From NCBI RefSeq assembly GCF_032878955.1, contig NZ_CP043839.1, positions 1,426,001 to 1,490,000 on the forward strand: a stretch of 64,000 nt of DNA. Reading direction: 5' to 3'. Origin of the DNA: Butyricimonas paravirosa (GTDB taxonomy: Bacteria > Bacteroidota > Bacteroidia > Bacteroidales > Marinifilaceae). Below the pieces are notes generated by a model. That model ran no database searches, was not told the DNA's origin, and saw nothing but the letters and a program-made list of their open reading frames with translations. Position 1 is the stretch's first letter. Every line of letters starts with the position of its first letter. Shown here in pieces: positions 34,580-42,955 of this stretch. The position numbers were made by a program, and so were the translations under genes.

Positions 34580-35983
34580 ATGCAGTTAACTCATCCTATT
34601 TTTAAGATATTATCCGGAATCGCAGCAGAGAAAGGGTTGGAAATTTACGTTATCGGGGGATACGTGCGCGACCTGATATTACACCGTCCCTCCAAAGACA
34701 TTGATATTGTCGTGTTGGGGAGCGGGATCGAATTGGCTGAGACGGCTGCCAAACAACTCGGAGACTTAACGGTTTCCGTGTTTAAAAATTTCGGAACGGC
34801 CATGTTCCGCTATAAAGGGGTAGAGATTGAATTCGTGGGAGCCCGCAAGGAATCCTACCATCTCGATTCCCGTAAACCCGTCGTCGAAGAAGGCACCATC
34901 GACGACGACCAGAAACGGCGTGATTTCACGATCAACGCTTTGGCCATATCCTTGAACCAAGAGAACTACGGGACACTTGTTGACCCGTTCGGGGGGCTTC
35001 AGGATTTGGAGAACGGGATATTAAAAACACCCCTTGATCCGATCATCACGTTTTCCGATGATCCCTTGCGTATGATGCGGGCCGTCCGTTTTGCTTCACA
35101 ATTGAATTTCACGATCGAACCCGTGACATTTGAAAGTATCAACGCTAATCGGGATCGGTTGAAAATCGTCTCCAAAGAGCGCATCATGGACGAGTTTAAC
35201 AAGATCATGGCCTCACCGAAACCTTCCGTGGGATTAAAATTACTGGAACAATCCGGCCTGTTGAGTGTCTTCTTCCCGGAACTATCCGCTTTAAAAGGCG
35301 TGGAACACGTGGACGGCATCGGGCATAAAGATAACTTTTACCACACTCTGACGGTCGTGGACTCGGTAAGCCGTGTTTCCGACAACCTGTGGTTACGCTG
35401 GGCAGCCTTACTGCATGACATAGCCAAACCGGTCACCAAAAAATTCATTCCGGGACAAGGCTGGACTTTTTACGGCCACAATCACGTGGGCGAACGTATG
35501 GTCGGAAGATTATTCAACCGCCTGAAACTCCCCCAGAATGAAAAGATGAAATACGTGCAAAAACTGGTCGGCCTCCACATGCGCCCAATCGTTCTCTCGG
35601 AAGACACCGTGACAGATTCTGCCGTGCGTCGCCTCCTTTTTGATGCGGGTGACGACATCGACGACCTGATGACACTTGCCGAGGCGGACATCACGTCCAA
35701 AAATGAAGAGAAAGTTCGTCGATTCCTTGCAAACTTCCAGATCGTGCGCCAGAAATTGAAAGAAGTCGAAGAGAAGGATGCGATCCGGAATTTCCAACCT
35801 CCCGTCAGCGGGGAAGAAATCATGGAAACATTTCAACTCCCACCCTGCAAGGCAATCGGGGATATTAAAAATGCCATCAAAGAGGCTATCCTTGATGGCA
35901 TAATCAGCAATAATCCCACTGAGGCCCGGGAATACATGTTCCAAGTAGCGGCAGAACTAGGGATTCAGAAAAAAGGTGAATAG
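34580..35983 (+). CDS. cca: CCA tRNA nucleotidyltransferase/poly(A)-polymerase-family protein with HD domain
   Basis: A 467-residue class II nucleotidyltransferase. The head domain has GGYVRDLILHRPSKDIDIVV with the catalytic DxD; RRDFTINALA and DPLRMMRAVRFASQL give the nucleotide-recognition motifs. A C-terminal HD domain contains GHKDNFYHTL and LLHDIAKP. The family adds or repairs the tRNA 3' CCA end; whether this copy does CCA, A or poly(A) addition is not certain. It is convergent with rsgA, with only 3 bp between stops. Confidence 0.9.
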   Translation: MQLTHPIFKILSGIAAEKGLEIYVIGGYVRDLILHRPSKDIDIVVLGSGIELAETAAKQLGDLTVSVFKNFGTAMFRYKGVEIEFVGARKESYHLDSRKPVVEEGTIDDDQKRRDFTINALAISLNQENYGTLVDPFGGLQDLENGILKTPLDPIITFSDDPLRMMRAVRFASQLNFTIEPVTFESINANRDRLKIVSKERIMDEFNKIMASPKPSVGLKLLEQSGLLSVFFPELSALKGVEHVDGIGHKDNFYHTLTVVDSVSRVSDNLWLRWAALLHDIAKPVTKKFIPGQGWTFYGHNHVGERMVGRLFNRLKLPQNEKMKYVQKLVGLHMRPIVLSEDTVTDSAVRRLLFDAGDDIDDLMTLAEADITSKNEEKVRRFLANFQIVRQKLKEVEEKDAIRNFQPPVSGEEIMETFQLPPCKAIGDIKNAIKEAILDGIISNNPTEAREYMFQVAAELGIQKKGE

Positions 35984-35999
35984 GGATCAGAAATGATCC
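35984..35999. other. Small hairpin at the convergent cca/rsgA junction
   Basis: GGATCA (35984-35989) and TGATCC (35994-35999) form a perfect 6-bp stem with a GAAA loop across the two stop codons. No T-run follows, so it is at best a weak bidirectional stop or a 3'-end stabiliser. Confidence 0.3.
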
Positions 36000-37042
36000 T
36001 TGCGCTTCTTCACTTCATCCACGAGTTTCGTGAAAGATTTCTCTTTTTTCCGTTTCTCATGTTCGGAGGCAGAGAAATGCCACGTTTCCCGTCTAAGTTT
36101 CAAATAACTCTCGTAAACCTGACGATCTAGTATGCCACGACTCACCGCATCCAACACAGCACAACCCGGTTCATTGATATGCTCGCAATCCTTGAAACGA
36201 CACGATTGTGCGTAGTCAGCAATCTCCAGTATCTCATCAAGCGCACCGGGATCATCAACTGCGAGACCGAATTCCCGAACCCCAGGAGTATCAATCAAGA
36301 CACCGCCTCCATCCATCAACACCATCTCCCGACGGGTCGAAGTATGGCGCCCCTTTCCCGTGGATTGACTTATTCCGGACGTGAGTAACACGGATTTCTC
36401 GCAAAGTGCATTCACCAGAGAACTTTTCCCGACACCCGAAGAACCGACAAACACGACCGTCTCCCCCACTGCGATAAATTCCCTTAAATGAAAAATCGTC
36501 CGAGACTCGTGAATACTCGTGTAAAACACCGGAATCTGCCGGGTAACGTGCCGTATTTGTTCTTCCACTTTTTGTTGATCAAAACCCAAGTCGGCTTTAT
36601 TAAGTACTAGTACAGGAGTAATATTTTCTTCCCACATCTGAACCATAAAGCGCTCGGCACGACGGACATTGAAATTATCATCCAGACTTTGCACAATAAA
36701 GGCTTTGTCAACATGAGCCGCTATGGCTTGTTTTTCGGCAACCGTTCCGGTTTCCCTACGACACAAAGTACGTGACCGAGGCAACATATCCACAATAATC
36801 CCCATCCCCTCATCAAACGGCTGAAAGATCACCCAATCCCCGGTACAGGGTAATTCGAAATCCGACTTCCCGTACATCATGTTTCCTGTCAACTCGCACC
36901 GGAACACTCCGCTCCCGGCAACCACCTCGTAACACGTCCGGTGTACAATAGCGACACGCCCATGCGTGAGAGTTCCATACGTCGATTCCTGTTTCAGTTG
37001 GTTTAACTTATCATTCCAACCATAATAATTTAAATCTATCAT
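35987..37042 (-). CDS. rsgA: Ribosome small-subunit-dependent GTPase A (RsgA)
   Basis: A 351-residue circularly permuted GTPase that checks and releases late 30S particles. It has an N-terminal OB-fold, the G4 motif NKADL (about residue 145) ahead of the G1 loop GSSGVGKSSLVNAL (about 200), a DTPG G3, and a zinc-binding segment CRFKDCEHINEPGC. Length is normal for the Bacteroidetes form. It overlaps the stop of the upstream methyltransferase gene by 1 bp, so the two are co-translated. Confidence 0.96.
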   Translation of the reverse strand: MIDLNYYGWNDKLNQLKQESTYGTLTHGRVAIVHRTCYEVVAGSGVFRCELTGNMMYGKSDFELPCTGDWVIFQPFDEGMGIIVDMLPRSRTLCRRETGTVAEKQAIAAHVDKAFIVQSLDDNFNVRRAERFMVQMWEENITPVLVLNKADLGFDQQKVEEQIRHVTRQIPVFYTSIHESRTIFHLREFIAVGETVVFVGSSGVGKSSLVNALCEKSVLLTSGISQSTGKGRHTSTRREMVLMDGGGVLIDTPGVREFGLAVDDPGALDEILEIADYAQSCRFKDCEHINEPGCAVLDAVSRGILDRQVYESYLKLRRETWHFSASEHEKRKKEKSFTKLVDEVKKRKDHF

Positions 37043-37818
37043 TACTTCATTTTTTTAGCGATATAAAATACATAACCGTAAAACTCCTTGTACTTACGGT
37101 ATAGTTCAGCCTCGTGATGCTGAAAACTTATTAGTTCCTCGACTGTTTTATTCCCGGCATATTTCCGGCTGAATATCTCCCGAGCTTTAACTAACGGGGT
37201 AAAATAGTTCTCCGTCCAGCAATACTCCGGCAGGATAAAAGTCGCCACGGGGATATACCCCGCCTTCTGAATCTGGGCAACTTTATTGGGTATCGTGTCG
37301 ATCTCCGCGTAAACGGACATCCAAAAATCATGGATCTCTGCCGGACGTTCTTCGGTAAACCACGAACTCTCGGAAACAGCAACATATCCTCCCGTCTTCA
37401 GATATTTGCGCCACTCGTTCAATCCTCGTTCAAAACCGATATTATAAATAGCACCTTCCGACCAGATCAAGTCTAATTCTTCCTCCCCGAAAGGCAACGC
37501 ATCCATTGAACCGACAATGCCTTTCACCCGTTCCTGGAGATTCAACTCCCTAGCGTTATGATTAAAACGCTCCACGAATCCCGGAAAAAAGTCGAGTCCT
37601 GTAATCTGCCCCGGAGCGTACCGTGCCAGCGTCATCGTCTGTCCTCCCGTCCCGCATCCCAAGTCTGCAATCCGGGAATGATCCGTAAGATGGTCTATAA
37701 AGCTTAACGCTTTAAGCGTTACTTCGGGACTTCCGGGCCCCTGCCGTTCTGTATTCAAGAAGAATTCGCAAATTAAATTAACGTCGATTCCAAGAATGGT
37801 ATTATTTTCGTTACTCAT
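37042..37818 (-). CDS. Class I SAM-dependent methyltransferase
   Basis: A 258-residue Rossmann-type methyltransferase with motif I IADLGCGTGGQTMTLA (about residues 55-70), an acidic residue after beta-2 in TGLDFFPGFV, and a post-I DLIWSEGAIYNIGFE block. The C-terminal third is aromatic-rich and typical of small-molecule methyltransferases of this group. Substrate unknown. It precedes rsgA with a 1-bp overlap. Confidence 0.85.
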   Translation of the reverse strand: MSNENNTILGIDVNLICEFFLNTERQGPGSPEVTLKALSFIDHLTDHSRIADLGCGTGGQTMTLARYAPGQITGLDFFPGFVERFNHNARELNLQERVKGIVGSMDALPFGEEELDLIWSEGAIYNIGFERGLNEWRKYLKTGGYVAVSESSWFTEERPAEIHDFWMSVYAEIDTIPNKVAQIQKAGYIPVATFILPEYCWTENYFTPLVKAREIFSRKYAGNKTVEELISFQHHEAELYRKYKEFYGYVFYIAKKMK

Positions 37819-38343
37819 GATTGATCAATATAAAGCATACACGTGAAAGCATAATTCTACATTCCTCGTTGTACACGGATTAAAAATTCAAATTATAATA
37901 ATAGAGAAATTACCCCCGGAAAGAGCTTTCCGAAAGCAAGCGAAGGGACAACCTGTATCAGAAATACAGATTGTTTATTACACCAAATCCGATTGTAATC
38001 TAGTTTTTAACATGATGTAAAGATACACATATTTTATTCATTTGAAAATAATTGTCGCTATTTCCGTATAAGTTGGTCATCCCCTCGTCATACGTACACT
38101 GTCGCTCAAGCATATCTCTCCAATGAATAAATATACTACACGACCGAGCCATCCGGCAAATATAATCGTATCGAAAATCAATTTTATCGAACAAGAATGC
38201 AAGAGGAATGCTCCGTAGTCTAAATGAACTATCAGGAAACTATTAAGAAAAAGTAAAATGAGGATAGCCTAACACGAAGGTAGTCCCAGTGCAATTTTAA
38301 TGATACGGCCTAGCAGAAACCGTTGCAGAAACGCATTCAATAT
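37819..38343. other. Intergenic stretch with no convincing gene
   Basis: About 525 bp between divergent genes. It contains a small CTGTAT/ATACAG hairpin near 37953-37969 and an AT-rich minus-strand open frame of 64 codons (38000-38194) without family features or a good start context. No RNA gene recognised. Confidence 0.5.
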
Positions 38344-38374
38344 TTTGTAAATATCCCAATTTAGTTTATATTTG
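38344..38374 (+). promoter_or_regulatory. Promoter of the second ECF sigma gene
   Basis: TTTG (38344-38347), a 19-nt spacer and TATATTTG (38367-38374) match the housekeeping Bacteroides promoter, about 50 nt before the GTG start. Confidence 0.65.
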
Positions 38375-38423
38375 CAACGAATAAATAAAAAGATTCACGT
38401 TCATATCGGCAAAATAATAACAC

Positions 38424-38990
38424 GTGGCAACAATAACACCTTTAAATTCTAGTTCCATCTATGACGAAAAAGTCATTCGGGAACTTTTCGAACAGCACTA
38501 CACGCCCTTGGTGTTATTCGCAGAAGGCTATATTCCCGACTTGGACACGGACAAAGATGTTGTGCAGGAAGTGTTTCTCTCGTTAATCGAATCCCAAGAG
38601 ACATTCAATGACGTGGATAATCTAAAAGCCTATCTATACGGTACGGTCAGGCACAAATGCCTGAAATATCTCCGCCACGAAGAGGTAAAAAGACGCTACC
38701 AGAAATATATGCAAAGCGAGGCTCCGGATGAAACCAAAACTTACGAAGAACGTGTTCTTGAAGAAGAGGTTTACGCTCTCTTGATAAAAGCCATTCAGAA
38801 CTTACCGGAACAATGCCAAAAAGTGTACTTGCTTGTTTTAGAAGGTAAAAGCAATCAAGAGATTGCCTATCAACTCCAACTAAACATCGAAACCGTCAAA
38901 TCCCACAAGCAGGTCGGAAAAAAGTTGCTTTACGATCAACTGAAACACATTATTCCCGTCGGGATTCTCATTTTCTTACTGGAATTTTAG
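38424..38990 (+). CDS. ECF-type RNA polymerase sigma factor
   Basis: A 188-residue sigma factor starting at GTG 38424; there is no in-frame ATG nearby. Region 2 has an LFAEGYIPDLDTDKDVVQEVF segment and region 4 has SNQEIAYQLQLNIETVKSHK, which forms the helix-turn-helix. In this family the fecR gene normally follows directly; here fecR is 2.7 kb away, behind an ATPase gene and a low-GC gene pair. It probably serves the SusCD locus at 42956-48123. Confidence 0.92.
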   Translation: MATITPLNSSSIYDEKVIRELFEQHYTPLVLFAEGYIPDLDTDKDVVQEVFLSLIESQETFNDVDNLKAYLYGTVRHKCLKYLRHEEVKRRYQKYMQSEAPDETKTYEERVLEEEVYALLIKAIQNLPEQCQKVYLLVLEGKSNQEIAYQLQLNIETVKSHKQVGKKLLYDQLKHIIPVGILIFLLEF

Positions 38991-39013
38991 ACAGCCTCAT
39001 CCCATTATTTGTG

Positions 39014-39045
39014 TTTGCCCGTTTACAATTTATTCTCTACCTTTG
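39014..39045 (+). promoter_or_regulatory. Promoter of the AAA-ATPase/nuclease-like gene
   Basis: TTTG (39014-39017), a 20-nt spacer and TACCTTTG (39038-39045) match the consensus fully. The leader to the ATG at 39066 is about 17 nt, so the inserted gene has its own constitutive-type promoter. Confidence 0.7.
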
Positions 39046-39065
39046 TTACTAAATACATAAAGACC

Positions 39066-40634
39066 ATGAATACCAGCATAACCAGAAAGTTACCCATCGG
39101 AATCCAGACCTTCGAGGATATTCGCAGCAATAATTACCTCTATGTCGATAAGACGGCATTAGCATGGCGTATTGCCAACATGGGTAAGCCCTACTTCCTT
39201 AGCCGTCCGCGGCGTTTCGGGAAAAGCTTGTTACTCTCAACTTTCGAATCCTATTTCAATGGACGCAAGGATTTATTTAAAGGGTTGGCTATTGAGCAAC
39301 TGGAACATGACTGGACAATTTATCCCGTACTGCATCTTGATCTGAATGCGGAGAGATACGATGCCCCGGAACAATTACACGCCATATTGAGTAATTATCT
39401 CACACAATGGGAAACCATGTACGGGGAAGGGAAAGACGAAATTACACTCTCCAGACGTTTTGCCGGAGTCATTCAGCGAGCGTATGAACAAACAGGACGT
39501 GGGGTTGTAGTGTTGGTAGACGAATACGATAAACCACTGTTGCAAGCCATTAATAACCCGGAACTAACGGAAAACTATCGGCAGACTCTGAAGGCTTTTT
39601 ACGGTGTACTGAAAAGTGCCGACCGATACCTGCGGTTCGTGTTCTTGACGGGTGTTACCAAGTTCTCACAAGTCAGCGTGTTCAGCGACTTGAACCAACT
39701 AAACGACATCAGTATGGATTTTTCCTACGCAACGTTGTGTGGGATTACACCGAATGAATTAACCGCTGTTTTTGAACCGGAAATCCATCAAATGGCACAA
39801 AGAAACCAATCAACAGAGGAAGAAATTGTGAACGAAATGATCCGGCAATATGATGGTTATCATTTCCATCCGGATGGCGAAGGTGTGTTAAACCCTTTCA
39901 GCGTGCTAAACGCTTTCGACAAACTGGAATTCGGTAACTACTGGTTTCAAACGGGTACCCCGACATTCCTCGTGGAACTACTGAAAAAGAGTGATTATGA
40001 CCTCCGCTTATTAATTGACGGGATCGAAGCACCCGCATCTTCTTTCACGGAATACCGGATGAATACCGATAATCCTATTCCGTTGATTTATCAAAGCGGC
40101 TACTTGACGATTAAAGAATACGATAAACGCTTTAGAAACTATATTTTAGGTTTCCCAAACGAAGAAGTAAAATACGGTTTTCTCGATTTTTTACTCCCTT
40201 TTTATACAACCTTACCCAGTGAAGAAAGAGGATTTTACATTGGAAAATTCGTGGATGAACTAGAAAAAGGTAATATCGATGCTTTCATGACCCGGTTGCG
40301 AGCCTTCTTTGCCGATTTCCCCTACGAGTTAAATGCCCAGACAGAACGACATTATCAAGTCGTGTTCTATCTCGTTTTCAAACTCATGGGACAGTTTGTA
40401 GATGCAGAAGTACGTAGTGCCACCGGACGGGCTGATGCCGTGGTTAAAACTCCCAAATACATCTACGTATTTGAATTCAAACTAGATGGTAGCACAGAAC
40501 AAGCCCTGCAACAAATCGATGATCGGGGTTATTTGATTCCGTACACGGCAGACAGCCGACAACTCGTGAAAGTCGGAGTTAATTTCAATGCCGAAAAAAG
40601 AAATATCGGGGAATGGAAGATTAAAGGCAACTGA
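39066..40634 (+). CDS. AAA-ATPase-like/PD-(D/E)XK nuclease-like protein (DUF1703 type)
   Basis: The ATG at 39066 follows a full promoter and starts right at the domain. The 522-residue product has the AAA_ATPase-like domain (SRPRRFGKSLLLS Walker A at about residues 43-55, VVVLVDEYDKPLL Walker B) and a C-terminal PD-(D/E)XK-like domain (RADAVV then YVFEFKLDG). Such proteins are found in many copies in gut Bacteroidales; their function is unproved, with nuclease or mobile-element links suggested. It lies between a sigma gene and the displaced fecR, which suggests insertion. Confidence 0.88.
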   Translation: MNTSITRKLPIGIQTFEDIRSNNYLYVDKTALAWRIANMGKPYFLSRPRRFGKSLLLSTFESYFNGRKDLFKGLAIEQLEHDWTIYPVLHLDLNAERYDAPEQLHAILSNYLTQWETMYGEGKDEITLSRRFAGVIQRAYEQTGRGVVVLVDEYDKPLLQAINNPELTENYRQTLKAFYGVLKSADRYLRFVFLTGVTKFSQVSVFSDLNQLNDISMDFSYATLCGITPNELTAVFEPEIHQMAQRNQSTEEEIVNEMIRQYDGYHFHPDGEGVLNPFSVLNAFDKLEFGNYWFQTGTPTFLVELLKKSDYDLRLLIDGIEAPASSFTEYRMNTDNPIPLIYQSGYLTIKEYDKRFRNYILGFPNEEVKYGFLDFLLPFYTTLPSEERGFYIGKFVDELEKGNIDAFMTRLRAFFADFPYELNAQTERHYQVVFYLVFKLMGQFVDAEVRSATGRADAVVKTPKYIYVFEFKLDGSTEQALQQIDDRGYLIPYTADSRQLVKVGVNFNAEKRNIGEWKIKGN

Positions 40635-40714
40635 AAGAGAACCATAATCCAAATGATTTTTGAATACTTTGTTTGAAACGTCATAGCAATTTAAAGATTA
40701 ATAATAAACATACT

Positions 40715-40746
40715 ATTGCCTATCTATTATTTTATTCATACATTTG
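40715..40746 (+). promoter_or_regulatory. Candidate promoter of the low-GC gene pair
   Basis: ATTG (40715-40718), a 20-nt spacer and TACATTTG (40739-40746). The box ends only 4 nt before the ATG at 40751, so the message would be nearly leaderless, or translation starts at the second ATG (40760). Confidence 0.5.
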
Positions 40747-40750
40747 TAAT

Positions 40751-40936
40751 ATGAAAAATATGACAAATATATCAAGTAGCGAAAAAAAGCGTTCTAAAGG
40801 AGACAGATTAAATTGGACTCCATTACGAGACGTGAAACCTGTAAAGTTGAAAGAATGTTCAACCTCTTCTCGTAAATTGTCTAAACGGGATTTGTCTAAG
40901 ATAAATAGAAACGTTACAACTCTATTGATACCGTGA
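40751..40936 (+). CDS. Small basic protein, first gene of an overlapping low-GC pair
   Basis: A 61-residue protein from the ATG at 40751, or 58 residues from 40760. It is rich in Lys, Arg and Ser (SSSEKKRSKGDRLN and SSRKLSKRDLSKINR), with no membrane segment or signal. Its stop overlaps the next gene's GTG by 4 bp, so the pair is translationally coupled. Size, charge and coupling resemble an antitoxin-first toxin-antitoxin operon, but no family is recognised. The region is clearly more AT-rich than its neighbours, consistent with acquisition. Confidence 0.55.
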   Translation: MKNMTNISSSEKKRSKGDRLNWTPLRDVKPVKLKECSTSSRKLSKRDLSKINRNVTTLLIP

Positions 40937-41484
40937 CATTTGATTACAATGGATATGATTTAAAATTCATCCAATGTGATAAATGTAATGATGAAAGCAA
41001 GCATCTATATACAAAAATATACAAGTTTTTCTCTCCGATAACTCATTATTCTTATATAATACGTGCAGAGTATCATGAATTAGATGTGTACGCAATTAAA
41101 TTTTACTGTAAACAATTTCGTCATAGCGATTTTAAATATTCTAAAATAGTTAATAAAGGAGATTTTGGTAATATAATTATTACCTGTTTAAAAGTAATTC
41201 CAATACTTTTACAAGAACAATCAACAGTTTCGTTTGCTTTTACCGGAGCAAGAACTGTTGACACAAAAAGTTTAAAAGTAGAAAGTCATGTAAATACACA
41301 AAGATTTAGGATTTACAAAAATATTGTGTCCAAGAAAATAGGTACACAAACATTCTCTCATTTTGTTAATGAACAAGCAAGTTCATACTTATTGATCAAT
41401 AACCAAGCGAGAAATGTTTCTGTAAAGAAAAGAGAAATTGAAAATATGTTCAAAGAAACCTATGATGATTTACACAATATATAA
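40933..41484 (+). CDS. Unrecognised 183-residue protein, second gene of an overlapping low-GC pair
   Basis: It starts at GTG 40933 inside the previous gene's stop. The product has an early cysteine pair (CDKC), many Tyr/Phe residues, a central IIITCLKVIPILLQEQSTVSFAFTGA-type hydrophobic core, an NTQRFRIYKNIV block and a charged C-terminus. There is no signal peptide or membrane helix. I do not recognise the family. The compact single-domain form, the small basic partner and the accessory position suggest the effector half of a toxin-antitoxin or defence pair; that is inference only. Confidence 0.6.
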   Translation: MTFDYNGYDLKFIQCDKCNDESKHLYTKIYKFFSPITHYSYIIRAEYHELDVYAIKFYCKQFRHSDFKYSKIVNKGDFGNIIITCLKVIPILLQEQSTVSFAFTGARTVDTKSLKVESHVNTQRFRIYKNIVSKKIGTQTFSHFVNEQASSYLLINNQARNVSVKKREIENMFKETYDDLHNI

Positions 41485-41682
41485 TAATTACAAGATAAAT
41501 CTAACAATATAGAGTCACCCCCAATTAATTAAAGAAAATCTTTCCAGCTCTTAGACGAAATGGGCCTACAAACTTTAACTTTCCAAACAAAATTCATCAC
41601 CGTAATCACAATATTGCAATATATTCAAAAATAATTCATTTTTGACTCACTCTTTTTTACGCTCAAGGGGACTTACTACCAA

Positions 41683-42882
41683 ATGAGCGAAAAGATGAGT
41701 CAAAAAGAGAATAACATATTTCAGTTAGCCCGCATCATCGCAGCGTCTCTTAGAGGGAAAGCAAATGATGAAGAACAACGTACCTTGAGGGAATGGTTAT
41801 CCGTTTCCACAAGAAACAAAAAGATTTATGACGGATTCAAAGACGGAAAGCGTCTGGAACAAAAAATAGTCGAATCCCAACAAATCAACTGGAAAAACGA
41901 TTATCAACATTTCATCACCAAACGGCAACGCGCCCGCAAGAACAGAAGGATGAAAACGATCATCCGTTACGCAGCAATACTCACACTCCCGATCGTGGCA
42001 GCAGGTATTTTCCTACTCCAAAAGAATGATCAGCAAGCCATTGTCTCTATTTCAGAAGTCATCAAGCCGGGAGAACACAAGGCAGTATTAATCACGGGTG
42101 GAGGTGAGCGAATCACGTTATCGGATAGCACGTTATCCCCGATACAGGAACAAAACGGGATGATCGTGAACGTCATGAACAACAAGGTCTCCTATACCCT
42201 ACCGAAAGATAGCTTATGCACACAAGAAAGCCCTATATTCAACACCTTACAAATTCCTCGTGGCGGAGAATATTTCCTGACGCTTGCCGATGGCACGGAA
42301 GTATGGCTAAACGCCGAAACGGAAATCCGTTACCCGGTGCAGTTTACCGGCGACAAGCGCATCGTTTACCTTGACGGGGAGGCCTATTTCACGGTAGCCC
42401 CGGACAAGAACAAGCCCTTCACGGTTGTCTCCACTCATGCCAGCGTATCCGTACTGGGAACACAATTCAACTTCCGGGCTTATCCCGACGAGCGGGACGT
42501 GCAGACAACACTTGTTTCCGGTTCCGTGATCATGCAATCAGAAAAATACAAACAACAAATCAAGCTGATTCCCGGTGAACAGGGAGTGCTGGAAAAGAAT
42601 TCTGCCAAGCTCACGAAACAGAAAGTGAACACGTACCTCTACACGGCATGGAAAGACGGGCGTTTCGCTTTCCGAAATGCACGGTTGGAAGACTTGTTCA
42701 GTATCCTCGCCCGCTGGTATGATCTCAGTATCTTCTACCAGTCCTCGGAAGCCAAAGACATCCGGTTCACGGGTGATTTGAACAAAACCGATGATTTCAA
42801 ATCCATACTAAAAATAATCGAACAAAATGAACGAGTAACATTTACAGTAAATCAACGCACAGTTTTTATTCAAGCAAAATAA
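41683..42882 (+). CDS. FecR-family anti-sigma regulator
   Basis: A 399-residue protein. The N-terminal cytoplasmic region (about 1-92) is followed by a membrane helix (about 93-113). The periplasmic FecR domain contains QIPRGGEYFLTLADGTEVWLN-type residues and YLDGEAYFTVAPDKNKPF, and the C-terminal DUF4974-like region has YTAWKDGRFAFRNARLEDLF. It should relay the STN signal of the following SusC to the ECF sigma at 38424. The 198-bp gap upstream holds a perfect 12-bp palindrome, ATATTGCAATAT (41611-41622). Confidence 0.93.
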   Translation: MSEKMSQKENNIFQLARIIAASLRGKANDEEQRTLREWLSVSTRNKKIYDGFKDGKRLEQKIVESQQINWKNDYQHFITKRQRARKNRRMKTIIRYAAILTLPIVAAGIFLLQKNDQQAIVSISEVIKPGEHKAVLITGGGERITLSDSTLSPIQEQNGMIVNVMNNKVSYTLPKDSLCTQESPIFNTLQIPRGGEYFLTLADGTEVWLNAETEIRYPVQFTGDKRIVYLDGEAYFTVAPDKNKPFTVVSTHASVSVLGTQFNFRAYPDERDVQTTLVSGSVIMQSEKYKQQIKLIPGEQGVLEKNSAKLTKQKVNTYLYTAWKDGRFAFRNARLEDLFSILARWYDLSIFYQSSEAKDIRFTGDLNKTDDFKSILKIIEQNERVTFTVNQRTVFIQAK

Positions 42883-42886
42883 AAAA

Positions 42887-42915
42887 GGCATCTGACGCTC
42901 GCAACATCAAATGCC
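42887..42915 (+). other. Hairpin in the second fecR-susC gap
   Basis: GGCATCTGA (42887-42895) and TCAAATGCC (42907-42915) form a 9-bp stem with one mismatch, four nt after the fecR stop. There is no strong T-run. Its position parallels the hairpin at 19482-19514 in the first locus. Confidence 0.4.
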
Positions 42916-42955
42916 CAAACTATTTTCTAGTTCTCATTAAAAACATTACAAATGT

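Noticed and set aside
38000..38194. 64-codon minus-strand open frame in the 37819-38343 gap
   Set aside because: AT-rich with odd composition, no recognisable domain and no promoter or ribosome-site support.
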